From NCBI GenBank assembly GCA_015679245.1, contig CP064953.1, positions 1,426,001-1,490,000 on the forward strand: 64,000 nucleotides of DNA, written 5' to 3'. The DNA comes from Actinomycetaceae bacterium zg-1166 (GTDB lineage: Bacteria; Actinomycetota; Actinomycetes; Actinomycetales; Actinomycetaceae). Position numbers and translations under genes: made by a program. Below, piece by piece: positions 36,591 through 46,734 of this stretch; the stretch's first letter is position 1, and each line of letters starts with the position of its first letter. The notes under the pieces were generated by a model that worked only from the letters and a program-made list of their open reading frames with translations, did not search any database and was not told where the DNA came from.

Positions 36591-37300
36591 TCCTCGAAGG
36601 TGAGATGGAGGGTGAAGTGTTCAGGGCTGAGGAAAGAATTGACACTTTCGACGAGTTCTCCCTCATTCGAGAGTCCCACGCGTTCAGCGACAAGCATGAT
36701 CGTTCCCGGCTTCACGTCAAGGAGATTCGCTTCCTCTCCCTCCACGGTGTGGGCAGAGACATTCTGGTAACCGCGTGCAACACGCATTCCTGTGGCACGC
36801 AACGTAGCTGAGATGGAGTTTCCAAGCAAACCAAATTCAAGTACGGTGCGAATGCGCTCATTTGCTGGAATCAGTGAGTTTTCTAGGGAGATTGGAACTC
36901 CATCGAGAAGGCGTCTTCTGCGCACAAGGAAGCATTCAGCTTCTGTTGTTTGGGATTCTAACTGCGTGGGGGTAGGGAGTAAGTCAATTCCCAAAAGATC
37001 TACCGTTGTGGGCAACCCCACTTCGATACTGGCGCGAGTCCAGCCTTGTGGCCCATCAAGATTGGATCCGTGGAAAGCGACATACGATCCAGAACCGGCT
37101 CGCGTGTGGACGAGTTCAGATTCTTGAAGGCGGGCAAGCGCTCGACGAATCGTGCCACGCGAGGCACCGTACTGGCTGGCGAGCTGGGTTTCAGAATCGA
37201 GGCGCTCGCCTTCTTTGAGTGCACCACTCGTGATTTTTTGAGCGAGATCGGTGGCTACACGCTCCCATTGCGTATAGCCACGATGTGACTCCATCGACAT
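36587..37300 (-). CDS. GntR-family regulator with UTRA domain (YegW-like)
   Basis: 237 residues from MSMESHRGYTQW. The winged helix has SETQLASQYGASRGTIRRAL. From about residue 75 the UTRA ligand domain of the HutC subfamily follows (FLVRRRRLLDGVPISLENS). It should repress its own operon until a sugar or nucleoside ligand binds. The open frame starts 21 codons earlier, but the nearest promoter-like TATACT ends six bases before this ATG, pointing to a start here and probably a leaderless transcript. Confidence 0.85.
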   Translation of the reverse strand: MSMESHRGYTQWERVATDLAQKITSGALKEGERLDSETQLASQYGASRGTIRRALARLQESELVHTRAGSGSYVAFHGSNLDGPQGWTRASIEVGLPTTVDLLGIDLLPTPTQLESQTTEAECFLVRRRRLLDGVPISLENSLIPANERIRTVLEFGLLGNSISATLRATGMRVARGYQNVSAHTVEGEEANLLDVKPGTIMLVAERVGLSNEGELVESVNSFLSPEHFTLHLTFEE

Positions 37301-37306
37301 ACCACC

Positions 37307-37312
37307 AGTATA
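37307..37312 (-). promoter_or_regulatory. Likely -10 box of the GntR operon
   Basis: TATACT on the minus strand followed by GGTGGT and the ATG. The overlapping GTACTATAC is a near-palindrome of the HutC-type operator kind. The -35 region is poor, as expected for an activated or weak promoter. Confidence 0.45.
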
Positions 37313-37363
37313 GTACAAGTATGAACAGGTTGGTGGGTGAGGGTGTCGATCTGGGAATACCAC

Positions 37364-37687
37364 AGAACCAGGTCAACTGCTTCTCCAATCGAGGAAAGTG
37401 AGCCGACTACTCTCTACACGGCGCCGACTATGCAGTACCCTCCTCACTCTGCAGCGCCGACTGTATAGTGCCGCACAGTACTAACTGCTCAACTGCACAG
37501 TGCCAAATGCTCACCACGCAGTACCAATTTGTTCACTACACAAGCACTACGAGGCGAGCCACAGTACAACGCTCATCTGCTCAAAGCATCTCGTACTTTT
37601 CTCTGTTACAGCGAGACTGAGCGATGGAAGCCTCCGCTTACGTAAAGCAGTGAGATGGTGAAGCAACAGTTAGCCAGTAAGGTCAAC
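37364..37687. other. Intergenic region
   Basis: No gene is seen. GCGCCGACTATGCAGTACC and GCGCCGACTGTATAGTGCC lie 40 bases apart, and further CAGTACC/CAGTGCC words follow, giving a degenerate repetitive look. No structured RNA was identified. Confidence 0.45.
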
Positions 37688-38179
37688 TCACTCTGATTCG
37701 ATAATCACCGGATGCCACAGCACAAGTTCCGCTGAGGCACGCCCAGAATGTTGACGTATGCTCTCCTCCCGGCGACGCTGACGCACTTCGCTTGCACCGG
37801 AGAACACCATCACATCCCCGTCAACACCTGCCGCAAAAACACGCTGATCGAGCGCACGACGATTCTCAATGAACTCCTGCATATCAGCCAGGCGTTTACG
37901 CAGCTTCACCTGTTGCCGCTTCAGCGCCTCGACTTCGTCGCGAAGATCCATAATCCGGGAAATCCCAGCGAGATTGATTCCCTCATTCTGGGAGAGTTCC
38001 TGGATCTCAAGAAGTTTTTCCACATCAGCGAGTGAATAGCGGCGTCCTCCTCCACGAGTGCGTTTAGCAGGCACAAGACCGAGACGGTCATACTGGCGGA
38101 CTGTCTGGGGGTGCATCCCCGCCAGCTCAGCCGCCACCGAGACCGTCAAAATCGGCGCATCGCGCCCTACCATCGCCAT
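37688..38179 (-). CDS. hspR: Heat-shock repressor HspR (MerR family)
   Basis: 163 residues. The MerR helix-turn-helix (VSVAAELAGMHPQTVRQYDRLGL) is followed by RTRGGGRRYSLADV, the HspR signature, then a coiled coil (EVEALKRQQVKLRKRL). HspR binds HAIR operators with DnaK as co-repressor and shuts off the dnaK operon at normal temperature. It is the last gene of the operon, as in Streptomyces and Mycobacterium. A HAIR-like site lies upstream of dnaK. Confidence 0.95.
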   Translation of the reverse strand: MAMVGRDAPILTVSVAAELAGMHPQTVRQYDRLGLVPAKRTRGGGRRYSLADVEKLLEIQELSQNEGINLAGISRIMDLRDEVEALKRQQVKLRKRLADMQEFIENRRALDQRVFAAGVDGDVMVFSGASEVRQRRREESIRQHSGRASAELVLWHPVIIESE

Positions 38180-38252
38180 CGTCTCCTCCTCTACCGCGGC
38201 GTCTTCTCGACACGTGCGAAGCTCGTTGGGCTTCGTCTAGCTCCCTGTGCCA

Positions 38253-39263
38253 CTAACTCTGTGCCATCTGCACAAAATCAGCACGCGGATCAGCATCGGA
38301 GGTTGCCTTCGCAAAGAGTTCAGCAGCCTTACGCGCTTCCTCACTCATCTTCTTTGGCACCGCTACTTTGAGGCGGACATAGAGATCGCCGCGAGTGAGC
38401 TTACCCTTGACAAGCCCCTTGCCCTTCACACGCAGAACCTTATCCGTAGTGGAACCTTCAGGAATTTTCACCGAGACATTCACCCCTTCGAGAGTGGGTA
38501 CCTCCACAGTAGCGCCCAAAGCTGCTTCACCGAAAGAGATCGGGAGATTCACGTACACATCTTTGCCCTGCACATCGTAGATCGGGTGTTTTTCTACGTG
38601 AACCGTGACGATAATATCGCCGGACTCGCCGCCATTGAGACCTGGCGAACCCTTGCCAGCAATACGGATCTTTTGCCCGTTGCTCACCCCCGCCGGGACA
38701 CGCGCAGTCACGGCATTGCCTCGGCTTGTCGTCATCTTCACCGTGGTACCAGAAATCGCCTGGCGCAACGTGATCGACACATCCGTGGTGATGTCCTTGC
38801 CTCGCTCAGGTCGTCTACCACCGCCAAATCCACCAAAGCGACCGCCTGCCCCAGAAGCACTCCCCCCGAACATGGAGAGAATATCCTCAAAACCGCCGCC
38901 TTGTGAGCCACCTTGATTCGTCTGGAAACGGACATTGCCTCCCCCACCGAACATCTGGGAGAGAATATCCTCAAATCCACCACTAGTGCCTTGCCCACCG
39001 GCAGAAAACCGCGCTCCACCGCCAGCGAAAGAACGAATAGCATCATACTGCTTGCGATCCTCGGCACTGGCGAGAACCTGATACGCCTCGCTGATTTCCT
39101 TGAACCGCTCCTCAGCTGCCTTATCTTCTGGATTACGATCCGGGTGATACTGGCGCGCTAGCTTGCGATAGGCCTTCTTAATCTCCTCCTCGGAGGCACC
39201 TTGGGAAACGCCTAGAGCCTTGTAGAAATCCTTGTCGATCCACTCTTGGCTAGCTCCCGACAT
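38253..39263 (-). CDS. dnaJ: DnaJ/CbpA-type co-chaperone without zinc finger
   Basis: 336 residues. The J domain (residues 9-75) has the HPD motif in [11 protein letters not shown] Gly/Phe-rich region follows, then the two C-terminal beta domains ([22 protein letters not shown]). No cysteines of the CxxCxGxG zinc finger are present, so it is a type II J protein. The Gly-rich region carries a near duplication, [13 protein letters not shown] and [12 protein letters not shown] about 24 residues apart. It stimulates DnaK ATPase and delivers substrates. Confidence 0.93.
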   Translation of the reverse strand: MSGASQEWIDKDFYKALGVSQGASEEEIKKAYRKLARQYHPDRNPEDKAAEERFKEISEAYQVLASAEDRKQYDAIRSFAGGGARFSAGGQGTSGGFEDILSQMFGGGGNVRFQTNQGGSQGGGFEDILSMFGGSASGAGGRFGGFGGGRRPERGKDITTDVSITLRQAISGTTVKMTTSRGNAVTARVPAGVSNGQKIRIAGKGSPGLNGGESGDIIVTVHVEKHPIYDVQGKDVYVNLPISFGEAALGATVEVPTLEGVNVSVKIPEGSTTDKVLRVKGKGLVKGKLTRGDLYVRLKVAVPKKMSEEARKAAELFAKATSDADPRADFVQMAQS

Positions 39264-39449
39264 GGCGCTTCACCTCCTTAACATGCCCGAATACTCCTCG
39301 CGACATGCTACTTGCGGACGTGGGAGCACCACGACGCACTGCGCTGCGCCGACGATGTACTCCCACATTCCTCACATCCGTTGAAAGAAGCGACTGCGCA
39401 TACCCCTAACGCGCTGCGCGCACTTCCCCTCTGCTAGCTCATCTCTACC

Positions 39450-40187
39450 TTATTCAGGCGAAACCACTCCTACGCGCGCAGGGCGTAAAAGTTTCTCACC
39501 GATTTTGTAACCAGGCTGGATAAGCACATTAACTTTCTCTAAATCCACATCAGCCGAGGTCTGATGCATGAGAGCCTCGTGGATTTGTGGATCGAACTCG
39601 TCACCTTCCGCTCCAAAGCGTTCCACTTTGTAGTTCACAGCGAGAGTTTGTTCGACCTTGTCAACGATCTGACCAGCAGGGCCATCAAGATCGCCATGCT
39701 GGCGTGCGAGCGCAGCATCGTCAAGTACAGGAAGAAGAGCCTCTATCACCGAGGTAATCCCTTCCTCGCGACGAACTGCGCCTTCGGCCTTGGAGCGTCG
39801 GACGAAACCGTTGTACTCCTGCTGAAGGTTGTAGATATCAGCGTTGGCACGGGCAAGTTTCTCCTCAAGCGAGGAAATCGTCTTCATCGCCTCTGAAAGC
39901 GGATCAAGAAGTTCTTCTTCGGAAGTTTCACCAGTGCCAGCCCCTTCAGTTTGCTCATCGTGCTCACCGCCGGATGTACTTTCACACTCTGCTAACACAC
40001 TCTCGTTTTCAGCTGGGCTTGCGGCCTCTTCAGCAGCCGACGAACTCGTAGCCGAAGCCCGACCATCGTACTCGCAGTTCGAAAACTCCTCGCTGTTGAG
40101 AGCATCACCTGCCCCTGAGGCGGGGGTAGGATCGCCGCCTCCCCCCGCAGCCTCGAAGGCCTCACCTTCAGATCCGAAGGACGTCAC
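39450..40187 (-). CDS. grpE: GrpE nucleotide exchange factor
   Basis: 245 residues. The first 90 or so are acidic, Ser/Glu-rich and disordered. A long helix (about 95-155) and the C-terminal beta domain follow, with [26 protein letters not shown] and [16 protein letters not shown]. It releases ADP from DnaK. It overlaps the dnaK stop by four bases, so expression is coupled. Confidence 0.95.
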   Translation of the reverse strand: MTSFGSEGEAFEAAGGGGDPTPASGAGDALNSEEFSNCEYDGRASATSSSAAEEAASPAENESVLAECESTSGGEHDEQTEGAGTGETSEEELLDPLSEAMKTISSLEEKLARANADIYNLQQEYNGFVRRSKAEGAVRREEGITSVIEALLPVLDDAALARQHGDLDGPAGQIVDKVEQTLAVNYKVERFGAEGDEFDPQIHEALMHQTSADVDLEKVNVLIQPGYKIGEKLLRPARVGVVSPE

Positions 40188-42052
40188 TTCTGATCATCCT
40201 CATCGACGATCTCGGCATCTACAATGTTCTCCTCGCCTTGACCAGTCTGTCCAGCCTGACCAGCCTCGGTGAATCCCTCAGCAGTGGCCGATTCAGCCTG
40301 AGCGCTCGCATAGAGAGCCTGCCCGATCTTCTGCGACTTCTCGTTGAGATCTTCAAGAGCCTTCTTCACTGCCTCAACATCGTCGCCCTTGAGAGCTTCG
40401 CGCACGGCTTCCACAGATTCCTTGACTTCGGAAGAAACTTCCTCAGAGAGTTTATCTGCGTTGTCCTTGAGGAGCTGCTCAATAGAGTAGATCGTCTGCT
40501 CAGCCATGTTGCGGGTATCAGCTTCGTCCTTACGCTTCTCGTCTTCAGCAGCGTGAGCTTCGGCTTCCTTGACCATGCGATCAATCTCATCCTTAGGAAG
40601 AGCCGAACCGCCGGTAATCGTCATCGACTGTTCCTTGCCAGTGGCCTTGTCACGCGCCGACACATGGACGATACCGTTGGCATCGATATCGAAGGTGACC
40701 TCAATCTGCGGAATTCCCCGAGGAGCAGGAGCAATACCTGTGAGATCAAAAGTACCCAGTGGCTTATTGTCACGAGTGAACTGACGTTCGCCCTGGAACA
40801 CCTGAATAGAGACGGAAGGCTGGTTATCCTCAGCGGTGGAGAACGTCTCCGAACGCTTGGTGGGGATAGCCGTGTTGCGCTCAATGAGCTTGGTCATAAT
40901 GCCGCCCTTGGTTTCGATACCGAGGGAAAGAGGCGTGACATCGATAAGGAGAACATCCTTGCGATCACCAGAAATAACGCCTGCTTGAAGAGCTGCACCT
41001 ACGGCTACAACTTCGTCGGGGTTCACGCCCTTGTTCGGCTCGCGCCCACCGGTGAGTTCCTTTACCACATCGGTGACCGCTGGCATACGAGTAGAGCCGC
41101 CCACAAGCACGACATGATCGATATCTGAAACCTTCGCGCCCGCGTCACGGATGACGTTCTGGAAAGGCGCCTTGGTGCGCTCAAGTAGATCTTTCGTCAT
41201 CTCCTCAAACTTGGCACGGGTGAGAGTCTCATCCACATGGATCGGACCGGAATCCGACATCGAGATGTAGGGAAGCGAGATCGAGGTCGTCGTGGCAGAG
41301 GAGAGTTCCTTCTTCGCCTTTTCGGCTGCCTCACGCAAACGCTGAAGCGCAATACGATCCTTGGAAAGATCCACACCTGCCGAGGCCTTCACTTGCGCGA
41401 CGAGCCAATCGACGATGCGCTGATCCCAGTCATCGCCGCCAAGACGGTTATCGCCCGAGGTTGCTTTGACCTGAATCGTGGAGAAACCATCGTCGTCCTT
41501 GCCTACCTCAAGGAGGGAAACATCGAAAGTACCGCCGCCAAGGTCAAAGACGAGAATATCTTCGTCTTCCTTGCCCTTCTCAAGCCCGTAAGCAAGGGCG
41601 GCGGCAGTGGGTTCGTTGACGATGCGCTGGACATTAAGACCTGCGATAGCGCCAGCATCCTTCGTGGCCTGACGCTGCGCATCATTGAAGTAGGCAGGGA
41701 CAGTGATAACGGCATCCGTGACAGGTTCGCCGAGGTAAGCCTCTGCGTCCTTCTTGAGCTTCTGGAGGATGAAAGCCGAGATTTGCTGTGGCGTGTAAGT
41801 GGTGCCGTCAATCGTCACTGTCCAGTCAGTGCCCATGTGGCGCTTGACGGAAGAGATCGTGCGATCCACGTTTGTTACAGCCTGGCGCTTGGCCACTTCA
41901 CCAACAACAACTTCGCCTGTCTTGAGGAAGCCGACGACCGACGGAGTGGTACGGGCACCTTCCGCGTTTGCAATCACCGTGGGTTCGCCGCCTTCAAGAA
42001 CGGCCACACACGAGTTTGTGGTTCCAAGATCAATTCCAACTGCACGTGCCAT
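40184..42052 (-). CDS. dnaK: Molecular chaperone DnaK (Hsp70)
   Basis: 622 residues. The actinobacterial DnaK N-terminus [47 protein letters not shown] and [12 protein letters not shown] form the ATPase domain. The linker [14 protein letters not shown] and a lidded substrate domain follow. The tail is negatively charged ([16 protein letters not shown]). It is the first gene of the heat-shock operon and, in this group, co-represses it with HspR. Confidence 0.98.
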   Translation of the reverse strand: MARAVGIDLGTTNSCVAVLEGGEPTVIANAEGARTTPSVVGFLKTGEVVVGEVAKRQAVTNVDRTISSVKRHMGTDWTVTIDGTTYTPQQISAFILQKLKKDAEAYLGEPVTDAVITVPAYFNDAQRQATKDAGAIAGLNVQRIVNEPTAAALAYGLEKGKEDEDILVFDLGGGTFDVSLLEVGKDDDGFSTIQVKATSGDNRLGGDDWDQRIVDWLVAQVKASAGVDLSKDRIALQRLREAAEKAKKELSSATTTSISLPYISMSDSGPIHVDETLTRAKFEEMTKDLLERTKAPFQNVIRDAGAKVSDIDHVVLVGGSTRMPAVTDVVKELTGGREPNKGVNPDEVVAVGAALQAGVISGDRKDVLLIDVTPLSLGIETKGGIMTKLIERNTAIPTKRSETFSTAEDNQPSVSIQVFQGERQFTRDNKPLGTFDLTGIAPAPRGIPQIEVTFDIDANGIVHVSARDKATGKEQSMTITGGSALPKDEIDRMVKEAEAHAAEDEKRKDEADTRNMAEQTIYSIEQLLKDNADKLSEEVSSEVKESVEAVREALKGDDVEAVKKALEDLNEKSQKIGQALYASAQAESATAEGFTEAGQAGQTGQGEENIVDAEIVDEDDQK

Positions 42053-42688
42053 GTTCTACTCCTTACTTGCCCTGGCTGAGAGCCAGGAATCGTGTGGCAG
42101 TTTCCCACCGAAAAATCTTTGCGACGAGTTCAACCCATATAGCGGAGATTCGATTGGACGAACCCCTGTGCCGCTCAGCACGAATCCTTGCAGATCCTCA
42201 CTGTTCGGGCTTCCTCGCGTTACCTCTCAAGTGTGACGCTTCAATGAACTTATGTCTAGTTCACTGCGCCATTCTTGAGCCTACTTCACTCAACTTTAGA
42301 ATGGGTGGTTCTATTCCCAGATCTTTTCACGATTGTTCCACCCGGCCATGAAGGCAGGCCACACACCACTGAAAACTCGCGCAATCTCACGGTTTTCGCA
42401 CCGCACGCACATGGGGGAAAGGGAACCCATCCGACAGATCCGGCGAATAAAGCGCGCACATCTGAGGCTTGTTCACCCTCAGCGTGACAAGCTCACACGA
42501 ACTCCACTGACACGCGCCAACCTGGGTACGCCTATGGCACCGATCTAGGTCTCGCGTACGAGTTAACTGGTGAGCGCTAGCTCGGGTACGCCACTGCCAA
42601 ACTGGCAAGCACACTCTGGTGCGCGAATCGCTGAGTCGAATGAAAATACGCGTCGCAGGGCTCAGAGCTAAGGGTGCCTCAGCGAAAA
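42053..42688. other. Leader and promoter region of the dnaK operon
   Basis: About 630 bases with no convincing gene. It contains the HAIR-like operator listed separately and a further ACTTGAG half-site (minus strand, near 42229), implying a leader of about 200 bases before dnaK. The left part nearer 42600 shows no recognisable element. Confidence 0.5.
42274..42294 (-). promoter_or_regulatory. HAIR-like HspR operator
   Basis: CTTGAGC, seven bases, ACTCAAC: the HAIR consensus CTTGAGT-N7-ACTCAAG with one mismatch in each arm, placed symmetrically. It lies about 220 bases before dnaK, fitting HspR control of the operon. Confidence 0.8.
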
Positions 42689-43312
42689 CTATTCGAGGGC
42701 ATCCTTACCTGCGAGCTGTGCCGCCACAGCGAGTTCCTTTGCCGTACGTATAAGAGCCTCATCGCGGCGTGTCACCTCAGTAGCAAGTGGATGATCGTCG
42801 TCAGAAATCCAGATCACCTCAATCGCGGCGAGGAAACCAAGGAAGCGCGCAGACTGCCCGAGAACTTCCGCAAGCTGCCCGGCAAACCCTCCAGCAAAAA
42901 CAGACTCCCACAACTCGCGCACAGCCTCGGGGCGCAGAGTAGAAGAAATTCGGGCATAGCCTTCCTCACCTTCACGCTCAAACACAAGCCGTGCAGCCTC
43001 AAAGCGTTCCTCAACCTCGCCGGAATAACGGCGAATCCACTCACGTAAGAGGTAACCTCGCCAAAGGGCTCCAGGGAGGGTATCTTCAGGAGAGCGCACC
43101 CACGCTTCAGCAATAACATCAATCCCCTCTTCAGCTGCGAGAGTAAGAATACGCTCACGCACGCTGGGATCGTCCTCACTATGGTGGTGCCCCATAGAGA
43201 CAAGCGCCTGAGCTGAGGTGTGGGCTAGCTCTGAGTTGTACGCAACATCCGAGTCGCCTTCGATTGCTTCGATTTGCGCATCATCGAGTTGTGCAGGGCG
43301 GCGTGGTTTCAT
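42689..43312 (-). CDS. Protein of unknown function, mostly helical
   Basis: 207 residues, no signal peptide and no membrane segment. The sequence is acidic and helix-rich, with no motif I can assign. It begins MKPRRPAQLDDAQIEAIEG and contains WVRSPEDTLPGALWRGYLLREW. GGAGG lies just before the ATG and codon use matches the neighbours, so it is a real gene. It lies upstream of the dnaK promoter region and is transcribed in the same direction; a functional link to chaperones is not shown. Confidence 0.7.
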   Translation of the reverse strand: MKPRRPAQLDDAQIEAIEGDSDVAYNSELAHTSAQALVSMGHHHSEDDPSVRERILTLAAEEGIDVIAEAWVRSPEDTLPGALWRGYLLREWIRRYSGEVEERFEAARLVFEREGEEGYARISSTLRPEAVRELWESVFAGGFAGQLAEVLGQSARFLGFLAAIEVIWISDDDHPLATEVTRRDEALIRTAKELAVAAQLAGKDALE

Positions 43313-43621
43313 GACGTGCCTCCTTATTCTTCGGCGACGAAGAAGCCGGCGGCTGGGAGCCTGGGCACCCCGTCTGTGAGTGACTTAACTCATTCTCTCT
43401 TATTTTCCCTGTTCTAGCACGCGACTTCGCGAAGAAAGGGAAAGAGAATAAATTCCAAGCAATTTCGCCAACTTGTAGAGAAAAATACAGGAAGAGCGGC
43501 AAGAGCACACACAGCTACGATCAGCACGTTAGGAAGAAACGAGGAAGAAAGCGAGCCGCAGTTAGCTCCACGCCCACAGGTTCGCTATTATGGTGTGGTC
43601 ACGCGGACACGTCTCGCGTGC

Positions 43622-43697
43622 GGGCCTATAGCTCAATTGGCAGAGCAGCGTCCTTTTAAGTCGTGGGTTCTGGGTTCGAGTCCCAGTGGGCCTACCA
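43622..43697 (+). tRNA. tRNA-Lys (anticodon TTT)
   Basis: 76 bases including encoded CCA. The acceptor stem GGGCCTA pairs with TGGGCCT (two G-U). The D arm is GCTC/GAGC, the anticodon loop CTTTTAA with TTT, and the T arm CTGGG-TTCGAGT-CCCAG. Confidence 0.96.
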
Positions 43698-44143
43698 CGT
43701 CGAAAAGTTATCTCCTTCCGCTTTTCCTCTTACCTGGTGTATCCAAGGTAGTAGCGAAATGTAGGTGTATCTCGCTCACCACTCTTGCCAATGTGAGACT
43801 CATCCCCGTAGGCACATTCATCTGCTGTGCAGCCCATAAATACAAAGCACAAACGCAGCCTGATCGCTAGATCCAGGCGTGCCACGTGAGCCCCATGCCC
43901 GCGAGGCAAAGCACGGCTTCCCTCTATCACTCAACGAGCGTGTGCGCACCGGTACTGCATTCCCTCTTCCTGATGGTTTCTTCTTCCTAGTGGTTCCTAC
44001 CTTCCTGCTGCTTCTCATCTTCCCGTTCCCCTCTTCGCCCACGTATTCGAGATCTCCTGTCACTCGTCTGCGCACAGGGGCAAGATGCGGAAAACAACGT
44101 TTTACCAGTACTAAAAAAGAACTTCCACCTACAGACAAAGGCA
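43698..44143. other. Intergenic region after tRNA-Lys
   Basis: No gene or structured element is recognised in about 450 bases. Open frames crossing it on both strands lack ribosome-binding sites and family features. Confidence 0.5.
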
Positions 44144-44172
44144 GGGGAGAACTTAGGGTATGAGTTCTCCCC
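44144..44172 (-). terminator. Terminator of the carbohydrate kinase operon
   Basis: GGGGAGAACT and AGTTCTCCCC form a perfect 10-bp stem with a 9-base loop, about 50 bases past the kinase stop. Confidence 0.7.
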
Positions 44173-44223
44173 CACCTGGCAGTGACCAGTGACGCTTCGG
44201 ATTTTCTTAGCGTGCCTCGTCAT

Positions 44224-45738
44224 CTACTTCTTCATGACATCCCACCACGGAAGCATCGTGTCGATAAGGCAACGGTAGTGCTCGTACCGTTCACGCATTG
44301 GCTCCACTTGGCTTGGATCCGGCTCGACGAAAGTCATATCCGGCCCCATATGTGCATTGGCCTCTTCAAGATCCTTGAAGATTCCCACACTCACACCGGC
44401 AACCATCGCACCGCCAAGAGCACCCGACTCGCCACCCACCGGTAGGCCAATCGGCATATTGAAGGTGTCGGCCAGGATATGCGGCCATACCCGAGACATC
44501 GCAACGCCACCGGAGACTCGAATATCCTTCACATCGAATGCCGTGATAAGTGGAGCTGAGTGGTGGAGGTGATTAAAGGCTAGTGCCTCGTAAATTGCGC
44601 GGAACATATTGCCTCGCGTATGCCAGGCGCGGATCCCTGCAAAGGTACCTGAAGCGTCGATTCCCATGGGGTTACCGTAGAGATACGGGATGAACGTCAC
44701 GTAATCGTCACCCATCCCCAGCTTCTCCACCTCATGATCGACGAAAGCATAAGGATTAAGACCCGACTGCTTGAGGATGTCGTGCTCCGTCTTGCAGAGA
44801 TTCCCAACAAACCACTCAAGGTTCGAGGCTCCTGCCGGAGAAATTGACATGTTAAGCCATTCACCCTTGTTCACGAAGGCACGAGCAAACCACTCCGGGG
44901 CGACCTTCGGTTGATCGGAGATAACAACATTCATGGACCAAGTTCCAGCCATGAGAGCCATCTGCCCAGCACTCACTGCACCTGTGCCAATTGTGCCCGC
45001 GTCCACATCATGCATACCCGCGATAACCGGCAGCCCCTCTGGCAGACCCGTATCAGCAGCAGCTGCCGCACTCACGTATCCGGCAATATCGCCCGAATTG
45101 TTGATTGGTGCCTTCTTGTCTTTGAGGATGTCAAGCCCGTAGATCTCGAAGGCTTCGTCGGAATACTCTTGTGTGGTCACATCAGTGAAAGCCTGGCTGG
45201 CGCTGGTCAGATCTGTGCCAATTGTTCCCGTGAGCTTTGTGCGCAGATAATCGTGAGCAAGGATGAAGTAGCGCGCCTTCTCGATCGACTCACGCTCATT
45301 GTCATACAGCCAGCGCAGCACAGCTCCCGGGGAAGCAGGGCCGACGTTCTGGCCTGTTACTCGTAGTAAATCTGGCTCGCGCGTGGCATTAAGGTGGGCG
45401 GCAGTGTCGATAGCACGGGTGTCGAGGGAGAGGATTCCTGGCCGGATTTCCTCCCCTTCCTCATCGACGAGCCAGACGCCGTCGCCGTGGGCATCAAGAG
45501 CTACAGCTGCGAGTTCGTACTTGCCTACCGCCGCAATCTGCTCAGTGAGATCGCGCAACATTTCAGAAAGTCGCGCCCAAAAATCAGCACCCTTGCGTTC
45601 TACCCAATGCGGGCGTGGAATATCTTGTGGGGAGCGCCCACGCGCCTCAAAGCGCGCCACGCCCGTCACGTCGAAAGCCACAGCCTTCATTCCCGTTAGG
45701 CCAATATCAATGCCGATGAGAAGTTTGTTTGAGTGCAT
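44224..45738 (-). CDS. FGGY carbohydrate kinase, L-xylulose kinase (LyxK)-like
   Basis: 504 residues from MHSNKLLIGIDIGLTG, with GGAG ten bases upstream; an in-frame extension of 48 codons is not family-like. FGGY features are the N-terminal phosphate loop GIDIGLTGMKAV, the AGTWSMNVVIS phosphate region and RVSGGVAMSRVWPHILADTF (signature 2). Overall arrangement, including ISPAGASNLEWFVGN and FIPYLYGNPMGID, is close to E. coli LyxK. It should phosphorylate a ketopentose such as L-xylulose. It follows a sugar-phosphate epimerase-like gene, so the pair probably feeds a pentose into the pentose-phosphate pathway. Confidence 0.85.
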   Translation of the reverse strand: MHSNKLLIGIDIGLTGMKAVAFDVTGVARFEARGRSPQDIPRPHWVERKGADFWARLSEMLRDLTEQIAAVGKYELAAVALDAHGDGVWLVDEEGEEIRPGILSLDTRAIDTAAHLNATREPDLLRVTGQNVGPASPGAVLRWLYDNERESIEKARYFILAHDYLRTKLTGTIGTDLTSASQAFTDVTTQEYSDEAFEIYGLDILKDKKAPINNSGDIAGYVSAAAAADTGLPEGLPVIAGMHDVDAGTIGTGAVSAGQMALMAGTWSMNVVISDQPKVAPEWFARAFVNKGEWLNMSISPAGASNLEWFVGNLCKTEHDILKQSGLNPYAFVDHEVEKLGMGDDYVTFIPYLYGNPMGIDASGTFAGIRAWHTRGNMFRAIYEALAFNHLHHSAPLITAFDVKDIRVSGGVAMSRVWPHILADTFNMPIGLPVGGESGALGGAMVAGVSVGIFKDLEEANAHMGPDMTFVEPDPSQVEPMRERYEHYRCLIDTMLPWWDVMKK

Positions 45739-45832
45739 CGTTGTACTCCGTTTCTTCATATATGTGCTGTTGTGGTGATATCGATAGATAAATCGATGAG
45801 GTATGGGTATCTTCCTTCCAGGTGAAAGAACC

Positions 45833-46669
45833 TCAGGCAGCGACGGCTTCGTCGCTATGAGCCCGAAGGAATTCCACCCCACGACGAGCAGCTTCCTGTC
45901 CGTTGGGGAAGGGGTGGTACTCCAAGCTCCACACTCCCTGGAAATTCACGGAATCGAGCGCCGTAAACAAGGGAGTGAAGTCGATATGGCCTTGACCGGG
46001 CCAACGGCGGTTGGAATCGGCGAACTGGAAATAGCCCAGAAGATCGCCAGCTTCGACGATCGCGCCAGCGAGATCTGATTCCTCGATATTCATATGGAAT
46101 GTATCGAGGTGAACTCGGCAATTTTTTAGGCCATACGTGGTGATGAAATCTGCCGTTTCCTTCCCGGTGGTCAGTGCATTGATTTCGTAGCGATTGATCG
46201 CCTCAATCTGGATCTTCACACCGGTTCCCGTGGCGTAGGAATCTGCGAGAGCGAGGCAATCAGCAAGGCGATCCGTATATGCTTCAAGGGGTTCATCGTC
46301 TGCTTGATTTCCCTTTGCTGAACCGACGAGGAGATCCGCTCCCAGGATCGCCGCAAGATCAACCATCTTGCACAATGCCTCAGCCGCACGGCGGCGCCTA
46401 CGCGGGTTCGGATCTGAGAATACGTGGCCTTCTTCGCGAACAAGACGCCCAGTGGAGATTCCGCCAAAGATAAGACCCGCGTCCTCAACACGAACCTGCA
46501 TGTCGGTAGCTGTGGTGAGGTCACTCGTGACACAGCGTGGCTCGATACCATCTGCTCCCACGACGAGGGCATCGGTAATGAGCTTATCCAGCTCCCCGGT
46601 CAGAAGCACGGGTCCTGGATTGATATTGCGACCTCGTGTTGGAGAGGTCGAAACGACGATTGGCTGCAT
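45833..46669 (-). CDS. TIM-barrel sugar phosphate isomerase/epimerase
   Basis: 278 residues of the xylose-isomerase-like/AP-endonuclease-2 superfamily. Metal ligands appear in order: QIEAINRYE, RVHLDTFHMNIEE, FQFADSNR and SLEYHPFP, matching D-psicose/L-ribulose 3-epimerases and UlaE/SgbU-type 3-epimerases. It likely epimerises the ketose or ketose-phosphate handled by the adjacent kinase. AAAGGTGA is spaced correctly for ATG 46669; GTG 46675 is an alternative. An inverted repeat upstream suggests sugar-responsive control. Confidence 0.83.
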   Translation of the reverse strand: MQPIVVSTSPTRGRNINPGPVLLTGELDKLITDALVVGADGIEPRCVTSDLTTATDMQVRVEDAGLIFGGISTGRLVREEGHVFSDPNPRRRRRAAEALCKMVDLAAILGADLLVGSAKGNQADDEPLEAYTDRLADCLALADSYATGTGVKIQIEAINRYEINALTTGKETADFITTYGLKNCRVHLDTFHMNIEESDLAGAIVEAGDLLGYFQFADSNRRWPGQGHIDFTPLFTALDSVNFQGVWSLEYHPFPNGQEAARRGVEFLRAHSDEAVAA

Positions 46670-46734
46670 ATGCACTCACCTTTGACTACATCTGGGACAT
46701 CCCTGTGCTGCTCTGATCGTAAGACGGGAGGTGT

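Noticed and set aside
40238-41128. Long open frame antisense to dnaK, and another at 41237-42079
   Set aside because: Long antisense frames are expected opposite biased dnaK codons; neither has start signals or known families.
43595-43870. 91-codon open frame
   Set aside because: It runs through tRNA-Lys, so it is a shadow of the tRNA.
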